NCBI RefSeq assembly: GCF_900182695.1
Contig: NZ_FXTK01000001.1
Location: forward strand, 310,001 to 374,000
Length of the DNA: 64,000 nucleotides
From: Paracoccus laeviglucosivorans
GTDB taxonomy: Bacteria > Pseudomonadota > Alphaproteobacteria > Rhodobacterales > Rhodobacteraceae
Direction of reading: 5' to 3'
The notes beneath the pieces are model-generated. The model searched no databases and was not told where the DNA came from. It was given only the letters and a program-made list of their open reading frames with translations. The position numbers and the translations under genes are program-made. This document shows, piece by piece, positions 1-8,540 of the stretch. The first letter of the stretch is position 1. Each line of letters starts with the position of its first letter.

Positions 1-528
1 TTCTGGGGCCTGCTGAACGTTCTGGGCCTCGAACACCTCGGCCAGCGGCACGAGTTCGCGATACAGATCGTCCATCCCCTCGCCATGCTCGGCCGAGATG
101 CGCAGCGGCTCGCCCAGACCCAGCGCGTAAGCCTCCATCGCGCCCGCTTCGCCCGCGCGGCCTTCGGCCTTGTTCGCGGCCAGAATGACGTGCTTGGCCC
201 GGCGGCGCAGGATTTCGGCGAAATATTCATCTGCCGCCGTGACGCCGACGCGGGCGTCGATCACGAACAGGCAAACGTCCGCTTCATCGACCGCACGTTC
301 GGTCAGGCGACGCATCCGGCCCTGCAGGCTGTCATCCTCGACCATTTCCAGACCGGCGCTGTCGATCACGACAAAGCGCAGATCGCCCAGCCGCCCCGCC
401 CCTTCGCGCAGATCGCGGGTCACGCCGGGCTGGTCATCGACCAGCGCCAGCCGTTTTCCGACAAGCCGGTTGAAAAGCGTGGACTTGCCGACATTCGGCC
501 GCCCGACAATGGCGAGGGTGAAGCTCAT
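1..528 (-). CDS. der: Ribosome-assembly GTPase Der (EngA), 5' part
   Basis: Der is a GTPase with two tandem G domains that acts in 50S ribosomal subunit maturation. The window holds the first 176 codons; the rest lies beyond base 1. The protein begins [20 protein letters not shown], so the P-loop of the first G domain (GRPNVGKST) sits at residues 8-16, and the switch/G3 region (DSAG) follows near residue 57. An NKAE-type G4 motif appears near residue 120. The ATG overlaps the stop of the upstream BamB-like gene in an ATGA, so the two are probably translationally coupled. BamB-Der adjacency is common in proteobacteria. Identity is secure; only the truncation by the window edge limits the call. 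Confidence 0.95.
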   Translation of the reverse strand, partial: MSFTLAIVGRPNVGKSTLFNRLVGKRLALVDDQPGVTRDLREGAGRLGDLRFVVIDSAGLEMVEDDSLQGRMRRLTERAVDEADVCLFVIDARVGVTAADEYFAEILRRRAKHVILAANKAEGRAGEAGAMEAYALGLGEPLRISAEHGEGMDDLYRELVPLAEVFEAQNVQQAPE

Positions 529-1847
529 CTATACGCGATCAGTTGGCCGTCATGCGTGACGACATACAAGGTTTGGCCTGCGACGGCGGGGGCTGCTGCG
601 GCGCCGCCCGGTATCTCGGCATTGCCGATCAGGGCACCCGTGGCAGGGTCGAAGACGCGCAGATAGCCGTCAGAGCTGGCAAGGTAAAGCCGATTCCCCG
701 CAAGCACCGGGCCAAAGTGGTTCCACACCTTGTCCTGTTTGCGCACGACCTGCTTGGTGAAATAGGGCAGCTTTTGCGCCCAGACCCGCCCGCCATTACT
801 GGCATCCAGCCGCAGAAGCTGGGCCTGATCGTTGACAAGGAACACCGAATTCCCCGCCGCGACCACCGGGCTTGCGGCACCTTCGGGTGCGGTCCACTTG
901 GTCGCGCCGGTTTCCAGATCATAGGCGCCCGTGCGGCCCGAACTGGTCCCGGCATAGACGGTATTGCCCGAAACGACCGGATCGCCGGTCATGTCGCGGA
1001 ACAACGAGATCGCCCGGCCAAGGCGCGAACCCGCCACATCGGCGGTCCACAGCGCGTTGCCGTCGCGGGTATCGACCGCAGCCATCTGCCCGGTCGCATA
1101 GGGAAAGATCACCGTGCTGCCCGCGATTGCCGGCGCGGCGCTGCCCATCACGCCCGCCATCGCGTCATTGCCGAAGGTGCGCCACAGCGTCTTGCCGTCA
1201 TTGGCGCGCACCGCCCAGCCCGAGGCATCGCGGCCCGCGACATAGACCACGCCGTTGGCGACGGTCGGCGCACCGCTGATCGGCGCATCGACCCGCTGAC
1301 GCCACGCGATGCCGCCCGTGCGGGCATCCAGCGCGACCAGCTCGCCATAACCGGTGGTGACAAAGACGCGGTTGCCCTCGAATGCGACGCCGCCGCCCGA
1401 AACGCTGCGGTCGCTTTCGCCTGCGGGACGCAGATCGACGCTCCAGACGCGGCCACCGCTGGTCGTGGTCGCGGTCGCCGTGGATTGCGCATCCAGCGTA
1501 AAGACCAGACCGGCTGCGACGATCGGATCGGCGGTGATGCGGTGCCGGCGGTCCGAGGCTGTTCCGATATTGGCCGACCAGATGCGGTTCGTGCCAGCGC
1601 CAAGCGCGACATTGCCCGCCGAATGACTGGCGCCGCCCGCGCGCTGCGCCCAATCGGCATTGCCGCGCATGGGCGGCAACGACAGGGCGGTGGTGGTCGG
1701 GGCGACCGCGCCCTGAACCGTCGGGCTATCGGGGCTAAGGACGGCCCGCGGGTCCAGCCGTTCTCCGGGCAGGATCGGGTCCTGACGGTTGCAGGCGGTA
1801 AGGGCCACAAGGCCCGCCAAAGCGGCGATCAGGGGCAACCGGGTCAT
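525..1847 (-). CDS. bamB: Outer-membrane assembly lipoprotein BamB-like (PQQ-type beta-propeller)
   Basis: 440 aa. The N-terminus has a lipoprotein signal with lipobox LTAC at residues 16-19, so the mature protein should be anchored to a membrane through Cys19. The rest carries repeated PQQ-enzyme-like blades of the type [23 protein letters not shown] and ATKWTAPEG, as expected for an eight-bladed propeller. BamB is the accessory lipoprotein of the BAM complex that inserts beta-barrel proteins in the outer membrane. Context supports this: a YfgM-like gene upstream and der downstream match the yfgM-bamB-der order known from other proteobacteria. An AGGAGAC ribosome-binding site lies just upstream of the ATG. 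Sequence to the E. coli protein is likely low, so the call rests on architecture and neighbours. Confidence 0.88.
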   Translation of the reverse strand: MTRLPLIAALAGLVALTACNRQDPILPGERLDPRAVLSPDSPTVQGAVAPTTTALSLPPMRGNADWAQRAGGASHSAGNVALGAGTNRIWSANIGTASDRRHRITADPIVAAGLVFTLDAQSTATATTTSGGRVWSVDLRPAGESDRSVSGGGVAFEGNRVFVTTGYGELVALDARTGGIAWRQRVDAPISGAPTVANGVVYVAGRDASGWAVRANDGKTLWRTFGNDAMAGVMGSAAPAIAGSTVIFPYATGQMAAVDTRDGNALWTADVAGSRLGRAISLFRDMTGDPVVSGNTVYAGTSSGRTGAYDLETGATKWTAPEGAASPVVAAGNSVFLVNDQAQLLRLDASNGGRVWAQKLPYFTKQVVRKQDKVWNHFGPVLAGNRLYLASSDGYLRVFDPATGALIGNAEIPGGAAAAPAVAGQTLYVVTHDGQLIAYR

Positions 1848-1937
1848 CGCTGTCTCCTCTTGTCGGCGGGTGCGGCACGGGTCGGGTGCGTCACGCCTTC
1901 ATCATCTTCCGGCTGGGCCGGTCTTGCAGGGTCGGAC

Positions 1938-2633
1938 TTAGTTGGCAGGCGCGACAGGCATGGTCTGCGGACCCGGCCCATCGGATTGCTCGGGCGGGAC
2001 GCCCAGCGTGATCATCATCTCGGCAAGGCGGCGGCGCAAGGCCTCCGAGATGCCGTCTTTCTGCTGGACCTGACGGATCAGCATGGTGGCATCTTCGGTC
2101 CGGCCCGCGCCGATCAGCGCAATCGCCTTTTGCTCCAGCGCCAACAGCTCGAACGGCGCGCCGGGCTTGGACAGTTCGGCAAGGATCGTGTCGCGTTCGG
2201 CGGCATCCATGCCCGCCCCTGCAACCATCACGGCCTTGAGCATGGCCAGATCATGCAGGATCGGATCATCGGTCACGGTCGCAGCGGCAGCGGTCAGCCG
2301 CTCGGCCGCCTTGTCGGGCTGGCCCGCATCGGCTTCGGCCCCGGCGGCCAGCATCTCGCTTAGCATCCGGCGGCCTTCGGCGCCCTGTGCGTCGATGCCG
2401 CTGAAGCTGGCCACGCGGTCGGGCGCATCTTCGGCGGCCAGAACGGCATCGCCCCACGCACGGGCCGCAGTTTCAGCCTGGCTGTTGGAATGTTCGCGCC
2501 AGATCGCACCGCCCACCAGCGCAAGGATCAGCGCGATCGGAATCCAGCCGAAGCGGCGCAGCGCCTTGAACAGCCTGTCGCGGCGCAGATCGTCGGTGAC
2601 CTCGTCGATGAAGCTGTCGTTCTGATTGGCCAT
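1938..2633 (-). CDS. YfgM-like tetratricopeptide membrane protein
   Basis: 231 aa starting MANQNDSFIDEV. A single membrane segment lies at about residues 28-45 (GWIPIALILALVGGAIW), followed by an Ala/Glu-rich helical region typical of TPR-like domains. This N-in, periplasmic-TPR architecture matches YfgM, an inner-membrane protein that works with the SecYEG/PpiD chaperone network. The start was chosen at 2633 rather than at an upstream ATG at 2714 because the shorter form begins with the charged cytoplasmic segment usual for the family. It lies upstream of the BamB-like gene with a 90-base gap and on the same strand. Function is inferred from architecture and gene order. Confidence 0.8.
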   Translation of the reverse strand: MANQNDSFIDEVTDDLRRDRLFKALRRFGWIPIALILALVGGAIWREHSNSQAETAARAWGDAVLAAEDAPDRVASFSGIDAQGAEGRRMLSEMLAAGAEADAGQPDKAAERLTAAAATVTDDPILHDLAMLKAVMVAGAGMDAAERDTILAELSKPGAPFELLALEQKAIALIGAGRTEDATMLIRQVQQKDGISEALRRRLAEMMITLGVPPEQSDGPGPQTMPVAPAN

Positions 2634-2734
2634 GTCGTTCCCGTCCTGCTTTCGCGCTGTTCTATACGGGCTTTCCCCGGTTTGCCAATGCCATGGCAAG
2701 GCTTTGCCCATCACAGCACGCGGCGCAGACGAAA

Positions 2735-2760
2735 AAGGCCCGCCAGTCGCGGCGGGCCTT
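2735..2760 (-). terminator. Rho-independent terminator of sodB
   Basis: A perfect 10-bp inverted repeat (aaggcccgcc / ggcgggcctt) flanks a 6-base loop. Read on the minus strand it is followed by a T-run (complement of gaaaa at 2731-2734), directly after the sodB stop codon. Confidence 0.9.
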
Positions 2761-2780
2761 GTCCGGTTATGTGAGGCAGG

Positions 2781-3380
2781 TCACAGGCGCGAGGCCACGT
2801 TTTCCCAGTTCACAAGGTTCGTCAGGAAGTTTTCCAGATACTTCGGACGGGCATTGCGGAAGTCGATATAGTAGCTGTGTTCCCACACGTCGCAGCCCAG
2901 CAGCGCGGTCTGGCCGAAGCACAGCGGGTTCACGCCGTTTTCGGTCTTGGTGACTTTCAGGCCGCCATCCGTGTCTTTCACCAGCCAGGCCCAGCCCGAA
3001 CCGAACTGACCGACGCCAGCTTCCGAGAATTTCTTTTTGAACTCATCGACCGAGCCGAAGGAATCGGCCAGCGCCTTTTCCAGTTCGGACGGGATGCCTG
3101 CGCCCTTCGGACCCATCATTTCCCAGAACTGGGCGTGGTTCCAATGCTGGCTGGCATTGTTGAAGATGCCGTTCTGTGCGACCGCGCCCGACTGGTAGGT
3201 GCCCTTGACGATGTCTTCCAGGCTTTTGCCTTCCCATTCGGTGCCCGCCACCAGCTCGTTCAGCTTGTCCACATAAGCCTTGTGGTGCTTGTCGTGGTGG
3301 AATTCGAGCGTCTCACGCGACATGCCGCCATCGGCCAGCGCATCGTGAGAATAGGGAAGATCGGGAAGCGTGAAGGCCAT
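2781..3380 (-). CDS. sodB: Superoxide dismutase (Fe type)
   Basis: 199 aa. The enzyme converts superoxide to oxygen and hydrogen peroxide in the cytoplasm. Metal ligands are recognisable: His near residue 28 (FHHDKHHKAYV), His in ASQHWNHAQFW, and the C-terminal D..EH (CDVWEHSYYIDFRN). The AQNGIFNNASQHWNH stretch with Gln in the middle region and the length are typical of Fe-SOD rather than Mn-SOD. No signal peptide is present. It is transcribed alone, with a strong terminator behind it. Assignment to Fe rather than cambialistic metal use is from motif pattern only. Confidence 0.95.
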   Translation of the reverse strand: MAFTLPDLPYSHDALADGGMSRETLEFHHDKHHKAYVDKLNELVAGTEWEGKSLEDIVKGTYQSGAVAQNGIFNNASQHWNHAQFWEMMGPKGAGIPSELEKALADSFGSVDEFKKKFSEAGVGQFGSGWAWLVKDTDGGLKVTKTENGVNPLCFGQTALLGCDVWEHSYYIDFRNARPKYLENFLTNLVNWENVASRL

Positions 3381-3506
3381 TTTCGATTTCCTTTCAAATG
3401 GTTTCGGAAGCGATTTCTGACACAGCCGCGCCGGGGTTAAAAGCCCCGAACGAACGCCTGCATCGTCGCCGCAACAACGCGCCGACAGGGTCGAGGTTCC
3501 CGGTCT

Positions 3507-3953
3507 TCAGCCTTCCGGCGTCATGCAGCGGCCTTCGCCGCGCATGGTGTTTTCATAGCCCGCCGCGATGACGGTCATCTGTGCCGTGCCGTCGGATTTG
3601 CGCACGCTCAGGCGGTAATCCAGCCGCTCGGCATATTGGCCGGACTGGTTCCTGACCCCGGCCAGAGCCCAGCCATAGGTGATGCTACGCCGTCCGTCCG
3701 CCGTGACCACGGCCTGTATCGGACGCCGAACAAGGTTTTGCAGGATCGGATCGAAAACCTCGATCCGTCCCGCATGAGGCCCAGAAACCTGCCGCGTCAT
3801 CATCAGAAAATCCGGCACCCAGCCGGTGCCGCTTTGATCCAGCAATTCGCACATCATCACGCGCGGCGCACCGTCCGAGGGTGCGGGCGCATAGGTCTGC
3901 GCATGGGCGGCGGGGGCGATCAGCAAAAGGGCGGCAAGAAGATGGCGGCGCAT
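3507..3953 (-). CDS. Small secreted protein of unknown function
   Basis: 148 aa beginning MRRHLLAALLLIAPAAHAQTY, a clear Sec signal peptide with an AHA-Q cleavage site near residue 19. The mature part has two cysteines (near VMMCELL and GRCMTPEG), which could form a disulphide. I recognise no domain. A longer start at 4013 is possible, but it would bury the signal peptide, so 3953 is preferred. It follows the sarcosine oxidase operon by 67 bases on the same strand and could be its last gene, although nothing in the sequence ties it to that pathway. Confidence 0.65.
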   Translation of the reverse strand: MRRHLLAALLLIAPAAHAQTYAPAPSDGAPRVMMCELLDQSGTGWVPDFLMMTRQVSGPHAGRIEVFDPILQNLVRRPIQAVVTADGRRSITYGWALAGVRNQSGQYAERLDYRLSVRKSDGTAQMTVIAAGYENTMRGEGRCMTPEG

Positions 3954-4020
3954 GGGCAGGCTTTCCGGGTTCACGCCCCAGACATAGCCCAGCCCCGCGC
4001 CGCCACAAGACACGAAGCGT

Positions 4021-4539
4021 TCAGCGCGGGTCCAGTTGCGTGCCCGGACGCGCTGCGCCCTGCAAAAGCCCGCGCAGGTAGTCGCCCACTGATCGGAAGC
4101 CGATCAGCACGTAGCCGCCTTCGCGCCGCCAGATCCCGCAGGCGACCTGCGCCGCGCGGGTCCGGCGCATCCCGTCCTGCGGCATCGAGGCGAGGTCCGC
4201 CGGGCACAGCTTTTGCAGCACATGCAGCGCCTTTGCACCGTCGATGCTGAAAGCCGCGCGCATGTCGCTGACGTCCAGCGCCAGCGAATGGCTGCTGCCG
4301 AAAGCGTCGGTCAGGGCAGCAGTCGCCGCCACCGCCTCGGGTTTGGGCAGGACCAGCAGCAATTCGTCATGGGACATCCAGCACAGGCTGCGATTGCCAT
4401 TGGTCGAAACGCTGGTCTGCGCCGGGATCGCGACGCCCACGGCTTTGGCGATGACATCGCCAAGCGCCGCCAGATCGGCACGGATCTGGATCATGCCCAG
4501 ATCCTGAAGTTGCGTGATTCGCGCCAGTGCCTCAGCCAT
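4021..4539 (-). CDS. soxG: Sarcosine oxidase gamma subunit
   Basis: 172 aa. This is the small subunit of heterotetrameric sarcosine oxidase, related to part of the T-protein/GCV_T fold. The sequence has the family pattern: a SLCWMSHDELLLVLP segment and a C-terminal ACGIWRREGGYVLIGFRSVGDYL. The start MAEALARI at 4539 overlaps the 3' end of soxA by 8 bases, which fits translational coupling. It is the final sox gene of the operon. The upstream ATG at 4671 in this frame lies deep inside soxA and was rejected. Confidence 0.88.
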   Translation of the reverse strand: MAEALARITQLQDLGMIQIRADLAALGDVIAKAVGVAIPAQTSVSTNGNRSLCWMSHDELLLVLPKPEAVAATAALTDAFGSSHSLALDVSDMRAAFSIDGAKALHVLQKLCPADLASMPQDGMRRTRAAQVACGIWRREGGYVLIGFRSVGDYLRGLLQGAARPGTQLDPR

Positions 4540-7450
4540 TCGCCCGGCTCCCTTCCTTGTCGTAGAAGACCGGATCGACGATCCGCGCCTTGTAGGTTTC
4601 CGCGCCCGCCACCGGGAATTCCAGCACCTCGCCCATGCGGTCGGGACCGTGCTTGACCAGCCCCATCGCAATCGGCTTGTTCAGCGTCGGCGACACATAG
4701 GTCGAGGTGACGCGCCCCTGCACATTGCGCTGGCCATTGGCATTCGTGCCCTCGGCCACGGCATAGACGCCATCGGGCAGCATCCGGCCATCGACGCTTT
4801 CCAGACCCACCAGCTTCCAGCGATCGGGGCTGGCCATGAAGGACCGTTCCTGCGCGCGCTTGCCGATATAGTCGGTCTTTTTCTTGCTGATGGCCCAGGA
4901 CATGCCCAGATCCTGCGGGATCACCGTGCCGTCGGTTTCGTCGCCGATCATGATGAAGCCCTTTTCGGCGCGCATGACGTGCATGGCTTCGGTGCCGTAG
5001 GGGGTCACGTTCAGGTCCTTGCCGGCCTCGTGCAGCTTTTCCCAAAGCTCAAGCCCGCGGTTCGCCGGAACCGCAACCTCGAACGACAACTCGCCCGAGA
5101 AGCTGATGCGGAAGACGCGCGCGGGGATGCCCGCGATCTCGCCCTCGGCCCATTGCATAAAGGGCAGTGCCTCGGCGGACAGGTCCATGCCGCCCAGACG
5201 TTCCAGCAGCACGCGGGCCTTGGGGCCGACCACGGCGACCTGCGCCCATTGCTCGGTCACGTTGGCGGTATAGACCTTCCAGTCCCACCATTCGCATTGC
5301 AGCCAGTCTTCCATATGCGCGTGCATCCGGTCGGCGCCGCCGGTGGTGGTGTGGACCAGCCACGTGTCTTCCGACAGACGCGCGGCCACGCCGTCATCGT
5401 TCAGGAAGCCGTTTTCGTTGCAGATCAGGCCATAGCGGCATTTGCCGACCGGCAGCGTGGACATCATGCCGGTATACATCATGTCCAGGAATTTCCCGGC
5501 ATCCGGGCCCTTCACGATAATCTTGCCCAGCGTCGAGGCGTCCAGCGTCCCCACCGATGCCCGCACCGCGCGAATTTCGCGCGCCACGGCGTCATGCGGC
5601 GTTTCGGCGCCCTGCAGGTAGCAATAGGCGCGGCGCCAATGGCCGACGGGTTCCCAATGCGCGCCACGCGCCTCGGCCCAGTTATGCATGGGCGTCTTGC
5701 GCAGCGGCTGGAACAGCTCGCCCCGCGCCTCGGCGGCGATGGTGCCAAGGGTCAGCGGCGTATAGGGCGGGCGGAAGGTCGTGGTGCCGGTCTGGGGGAT
5801 CGGCTGGTTCAGCGCCTTGGAGAGGATCGCCAGACCGTTGATATTGCTGACCTTGCCCTGATCGGTCGCCATGCCCAGCGTCGTGTAACGCTTGGTATGT
5901 TCGACGCTGTGATAGCCTTCCTGCGCCGCCAGCTCGACATCCGAGACCTTCACGTCGTTCTGGAAGTCCAGCCACATCTTGAATTTCATCTTGCGGGTCG
6001 CGTTGACCGGCATGACCCAGACGGGCAGCAAGGGCTGTTCATCAGCTGCACCGACCAGCAGATCGCCCGCGGCGGCACCCACCGGGGTCGCCATTGCGCG
6101 GCCATCGTGGCCGGTCGGCGGACGGGCCAGATCGGGGGCGAACATGGCACGGTCGTCGTGCCAGTTCAGCTTGCCGCCGCAATGGCTCCACAGATGAACC
6201 ACAGGCGACCAGCCGCCCGACATGGCGACGCAATCGGCGGGGATGATTTCCTGCACATCGCCCGAACCGGCATGGGAACAGATCTTCACATCCTCAACCG
6301 CATGACCGCCGCGGACACCCGCGATGGCGCTGCCGGTCAGAACGCGAACGCCCCGCGCGCGCACCGCCTCGGGCAACGCGCCGGTCGCGCTGGGGCGGGC
6401 GTCGATGACGGCGGGAACCGTCAGGCCCGCATCCAGCGCCGCCAATGCGGTGCGATAGGCATCGTCGTTATTCGTGACGACAAGGATGCTGCGCCCCGGA
6501 GCGACGCCGTAATCCACGATGAAATCGCGCACGGCAGATGCCAGCATAACGCCCGGAACATCGTTGCCCGCAAAGCTCAGCGGACGTTCCAGCGCGCCGG
6601 TCGCGACGACGACATGACCCGCGCGGATGCGCCAAAGGCGTTGGCGCGGCAGTCCGGCATTCGGGTCGTGATCGGCAATCGCCTCGCGCGCCAGCAGATA
6701 GCCGTGATCGTAAAGCCCCGTCGCCATGGTCGAGCGGCGCATCGTCACATTGGGCAGGGCCCGCAGATCGGCCAGCAGCGCGTCAATGCGGGCCTGCCCA
6801 TCTGCATGATCGACGGCAGCACGGCCACCAAACACCGGGGTCTGTTCCAGAACGATGACCGACTTGCCTTCGCGGCCCGCCTCCAGCGCGGCGGAAAGCC
6901 CGGCCACGCCGCCACCGACCACGACCAGATCGGCATGGTCGTAAGCCTGTTCATAGGTATCGGGGTCAGCCTCGGTCGGCGCTTTGCCCAGACCGGCCGA
7001 GCGGCGGATGATCGGCTCGAACAGGTGTTTCCATGCCGGGCGCGGATGGATGAAGGTCTTGTAATAGAAACCTGCGGGCAGGAAGCGATACAACAGGTTG
7101 TTCACCGCGCCGACATCGACATTCAGGCTGGGCCAGCAGTTCTGGCTGTTCGTCACCATGCCGCCGACCAGCGGCGTCGTGGTCGCGCGCTGGTTCGGCT
7201 CGAACCGGCCCGATTGACCAAGGCCCAGAATGGCGTTGGGTTCCTCGGCGCCCGAGGCGATGGGGCCACGCGGGCGGTGATATTTGAACGAACGCCCCAT
7301 CATCAGCTGACCGCTGGCCAGCAGGGCCGAGGCGATGGTGTCGCCCTGCAGGCCGCGAAGCTGGCGTCCGTCGAAACGGAACGGCAACTGATAGGCGCGG
7401 TCGATCAGGCGACCACCACGGGGAAGGCGGAAGGGTCCGGTCTCGCTCAT
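4532..7450 (-). CDS. soxA: Sarcosine oxidase alpha subunit
   Basis: 972 aa, the usual family length. The heterotetrameric enzyme oxidatively demethylates sarcosine to glycine, feeding formaldehyde or methylene-tetrahydrofolate and hydrogen peroxide. Order of domains: a ferredoxin-like fold near residues 20-100, an NAD-binding Rossmann domain starting with VVVGGGVAGLSAALEAG at about residue 175, then a C-terminal aminomethyltransferase-like (GCV_T) folate-binding domain from about residue 600 (DASTLGKIIVKGPDAGKFLD onward). Its ATG overlaps the soxD stop in an ATGA. It lies in the order soxB-soxD-soxA-soxG typical of this enzyme. Identity is secure. Confidence 0.96.
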   Translation of the reverse strand: MSETGPFRLPRGGRLIDRAYQLPFRFDGRQLRGLQGDTIASALLASGQLMMGRSFKYHRPRGPIASGAEEPNAILGLGQSGRFEPNQRATTTPLVGGMVTNSQNCWPSLNVDVGAVNNLLYRFLPAGFYYKTFIHPRPAWKHLFEPIIRRSAGLGKAPTEADPDTYEQAYDHADLVVVGGGVAGLSAALEAGREGKSVIVLEQTPVFGGRAAVDHADGQARIDALLADLRALPNVTMRRSTMATGLYDHGYLLAREAIADHDPNAGLPRQRLWRIRAGHVVVATGALERPLSFAGNDVPGVMLASAVRDFIVDYGVAPGRSILVVTNNDDAYRTALAALDAGLTVPAVIDARPSATGALPEAVRARGVRVLTGSAIAGVRGGHAVEDVKICSHAGSGDVQEIIPADCVAMSGGWSPVVHLWSHCGGKLNWHDDRAMFAPDLARPPTGHDGRAMATPVGAAAGDLLVGAADEQPLLPVWVMPVNATRKMKFKMWLDFQNDVKVSDVELAAQEGYHSVEHTKRYTTLGMATDQGKVSNINGLAILSKALNQPIPQTGTTTFRPPYTPLTLGTIAAEARGELFQPLRKTPMHNWAEARGAHWEPVGHWRRAYCYLQGAETPHDAVAREIRAVRASVGTLDASTLGKIIVKGPDAGKFLDMMYTGMMSTLPVGKCRYGLICNENGFLNDDGVAARLSEDTWLVHTTTGGADRMHAHMEDWLQCEWWDWKVYTANVTEQWAQVAVVGPKARVLLERLGGMDLSAEALPFMQWAEGEIAGIPARVFRISFSGELSFEVAVPANRGLELWEKLHEAGKDLNVTPYGTEAMHVMRAEKGFIMIGDETDGTVIPQDLGMSWAISKKKTDYIGKRAQERSFMASPDRWKLVGLESVDGRMLPDGVYAVAEGTNANGQRNVQGRVTSTYVSPTLNKPIAMGLVKHGPDRMGEVLEFPVAGAETYKARIVDPVFYDKEGSRANG

Positions 7451-7821
7451 TCGGTCAGGCTTTCGGCAGGGGTGGTCGTGGTGTTGACGGAAGGCTGGTG
7501 CCAGTCGGGCTTCCAGTCCGGGCGCTTGGCCTGAATGGCCGCGACGATTTCGGGCGTCGGATAAGGCGTCTGGGCCTTGTAGGTCCCGAACACCTCAAGC
7601 GTCACGGTATCGCGGGCGGCAAGGAACCACTTGCCGCAGCCATAGGCGTGGCGCCAACGCTCGAAATGCACGCCCTTGGGGTTCTTGCGGGCGAACAGGT
7701 AGCTTTCGAATTCATCGTCGCTGGAGCCGGGGCCGAAGCGTTTCAGATGCGCCTCGCCGCCGGGGGCCAGTTCGGTCTCTTCGGCACTGATGCCGCAACA
7801 GGGACAGGTCAGGGTCAGCAT
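7447..7821 (-). CDS. soxD: Sarcosine oxidase delta subunit
   Basis: 124 aa. Starts MLTLTCPCCGISAE, giving the CxxC pair that, with a His and a later Cys (GEAHLKRF; HAYGCGKWF), forms the zinc site of this subunit. The RWRHAYGCGKWFLAARDT segment is diagnostic for SoxD. The C-terminal 25 residues (after about residue 100) are Pro/Thr-rich and longer than in minimal homologues. A strong AAGGAG ribosome-binding site lies inside the last codons of the small ORF upstream, and its own stop overlaps the soxA start. Confidence 0.95.
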   Translation of the reverse strand: MLTLTCPCCGISAEETELAPGGEAHLKRFGPGSSDDEFESYLFARKNPKGVHFERWRHAYGCGKWFLAARDTVTLEVFGTYKAQTPYPTPEIVAAIQAKRPDWKPDWHQPSVNTTTTPAESLTE

Positions 7822-7824
7822 CGT

Positions 7825-8073
7825 TCACTCCTTCGGCGGCAGGCCGCGCACGGTCCTGGGCGCCCAGGCGGTCCGCCGGGCGCATGTCTTGGCAATTTCG
7901 GGGTTCGGAACGACGGCCATATCCGACGGCGCATTCGCGTCGCGGATCACGTCGTCATTCAGCAAAAGGGGGAAGCGGTCGTTGACCAGCGTTTCCGGCA
8001 GGCCCGGCGCGACACGCGCGGCCTGGATTGCAGGCAGTCCCGCAAGCGAAATCACAGGAACCGAGGGGCACAT
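7825..8073 (-). CDS. Small ORF inside the sarcosine oxidase operon, function unknown
   Basis: 82 aa starting MCPSVPVISLAGLPAIQAARVAP. It ends 3 bases before soxD, and its last codons contain the AAGGAG ribosome-binding site of soxD, so its translation would be coupled to soxD. I recognise no domain, membrane segment or motif. It is rich in Ala, Pro, Val and Arg. The frame is open far upstream (to about 8787), as is common in GC-rich DNA, so openness alone is weak support. The operonic position and the AGAGG about 11 bases before the ATG are the arguments for a real gene. Confidence 0.45.
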   Translation of the reverse strand: MCPSVPVISLAGLPAIQAARVAPGLPETLVNDRFPLLLNDDVIRDANAPSDMAVVPNPEIAKTCARRTAWAPRTVRGLPPKE

Positions 8074-8125
8074 GTCCCCCCGGACCTCTGTAGAGAAAGC
8101 ACCCGTGGGTGCAGCGCTTGCCGTA

Positions 8126-8374
8126 TTAGTTGGCAGGCGCCGTGGTGCCGCCGGCCGGAGCGGCAGGCTCGGGCGTTGCAGGCTGAGCAGGCTCGACGCT
8201 GACGGCCGGATCGCTGGCAGGTGCCGGGGTCGTGGTCGAAGTGGCAGCGCCGGTATCAGCCGGTGCGGTCGCTTCGGGCGCGGTGCCCGACGACATGAAC
8301 CAGTAGATGACGGCCAGCACGACGACGATCGCGCCAATGATGAGCCACATGTTGCTCTTGTTCTGTTCGGCCAT
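8126..8374 (-). CDS. Small membrane protein with Pro/Ala/Thr-rich tail
   Basis: 82 aa. Residues 9-27 (MWLIIGAIVVVLAVIYWFM) form one membrane helix after a short charged N-terminus. The remaining 55 residues are a low-complexity Ala/Pro/Thr tail with scattered acids, predicted to be disordered and outside the cytoplasm. A GGAG ribosome-binding site (AAGGAGTTTTC) precedes the ATG. It lies between soxB and soxD, on the same strand, 166 bases after soxB. It has no recognisable enzyme signature. Small tail-rich membrane proteins of this type are common and usually uncharacterised. Confidence 0.7.
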   Translation of the reverse strand: MAEQNKSNMWLIIGAIVVVLAVIYWFMSSGTAPEATAPADTGAATSTTTPAPASDPAVSVEPAQPATPEPAAPAGGTTAPAN

Positions 8375-8540
8375 GAAGAAAACTCCTTGGTCATGGTGAC
8401 GTGTCCGATCAATGCACCATCAGCCAAAGAGTTCCATTGAAAACGCAGCACTTTTCCCAAGCAGGGGCGCATAGGGCCGCGTTGGGCGGAAACTTGCCCC
8501 CCGTGAACCGACCCCAGCAGGATGCCGCGCGCGCCCGTCA

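Noticed and set aside
4514..7534. A 1006-codon open frame on the plus strand opposite soxA
   Set aside because: It is the antisense shadow of a GC-rich gene; its composition is His/Arg/Gln-rich with no domain, while the minus strand encodes a full sarcosine oxidase alpha subunit.
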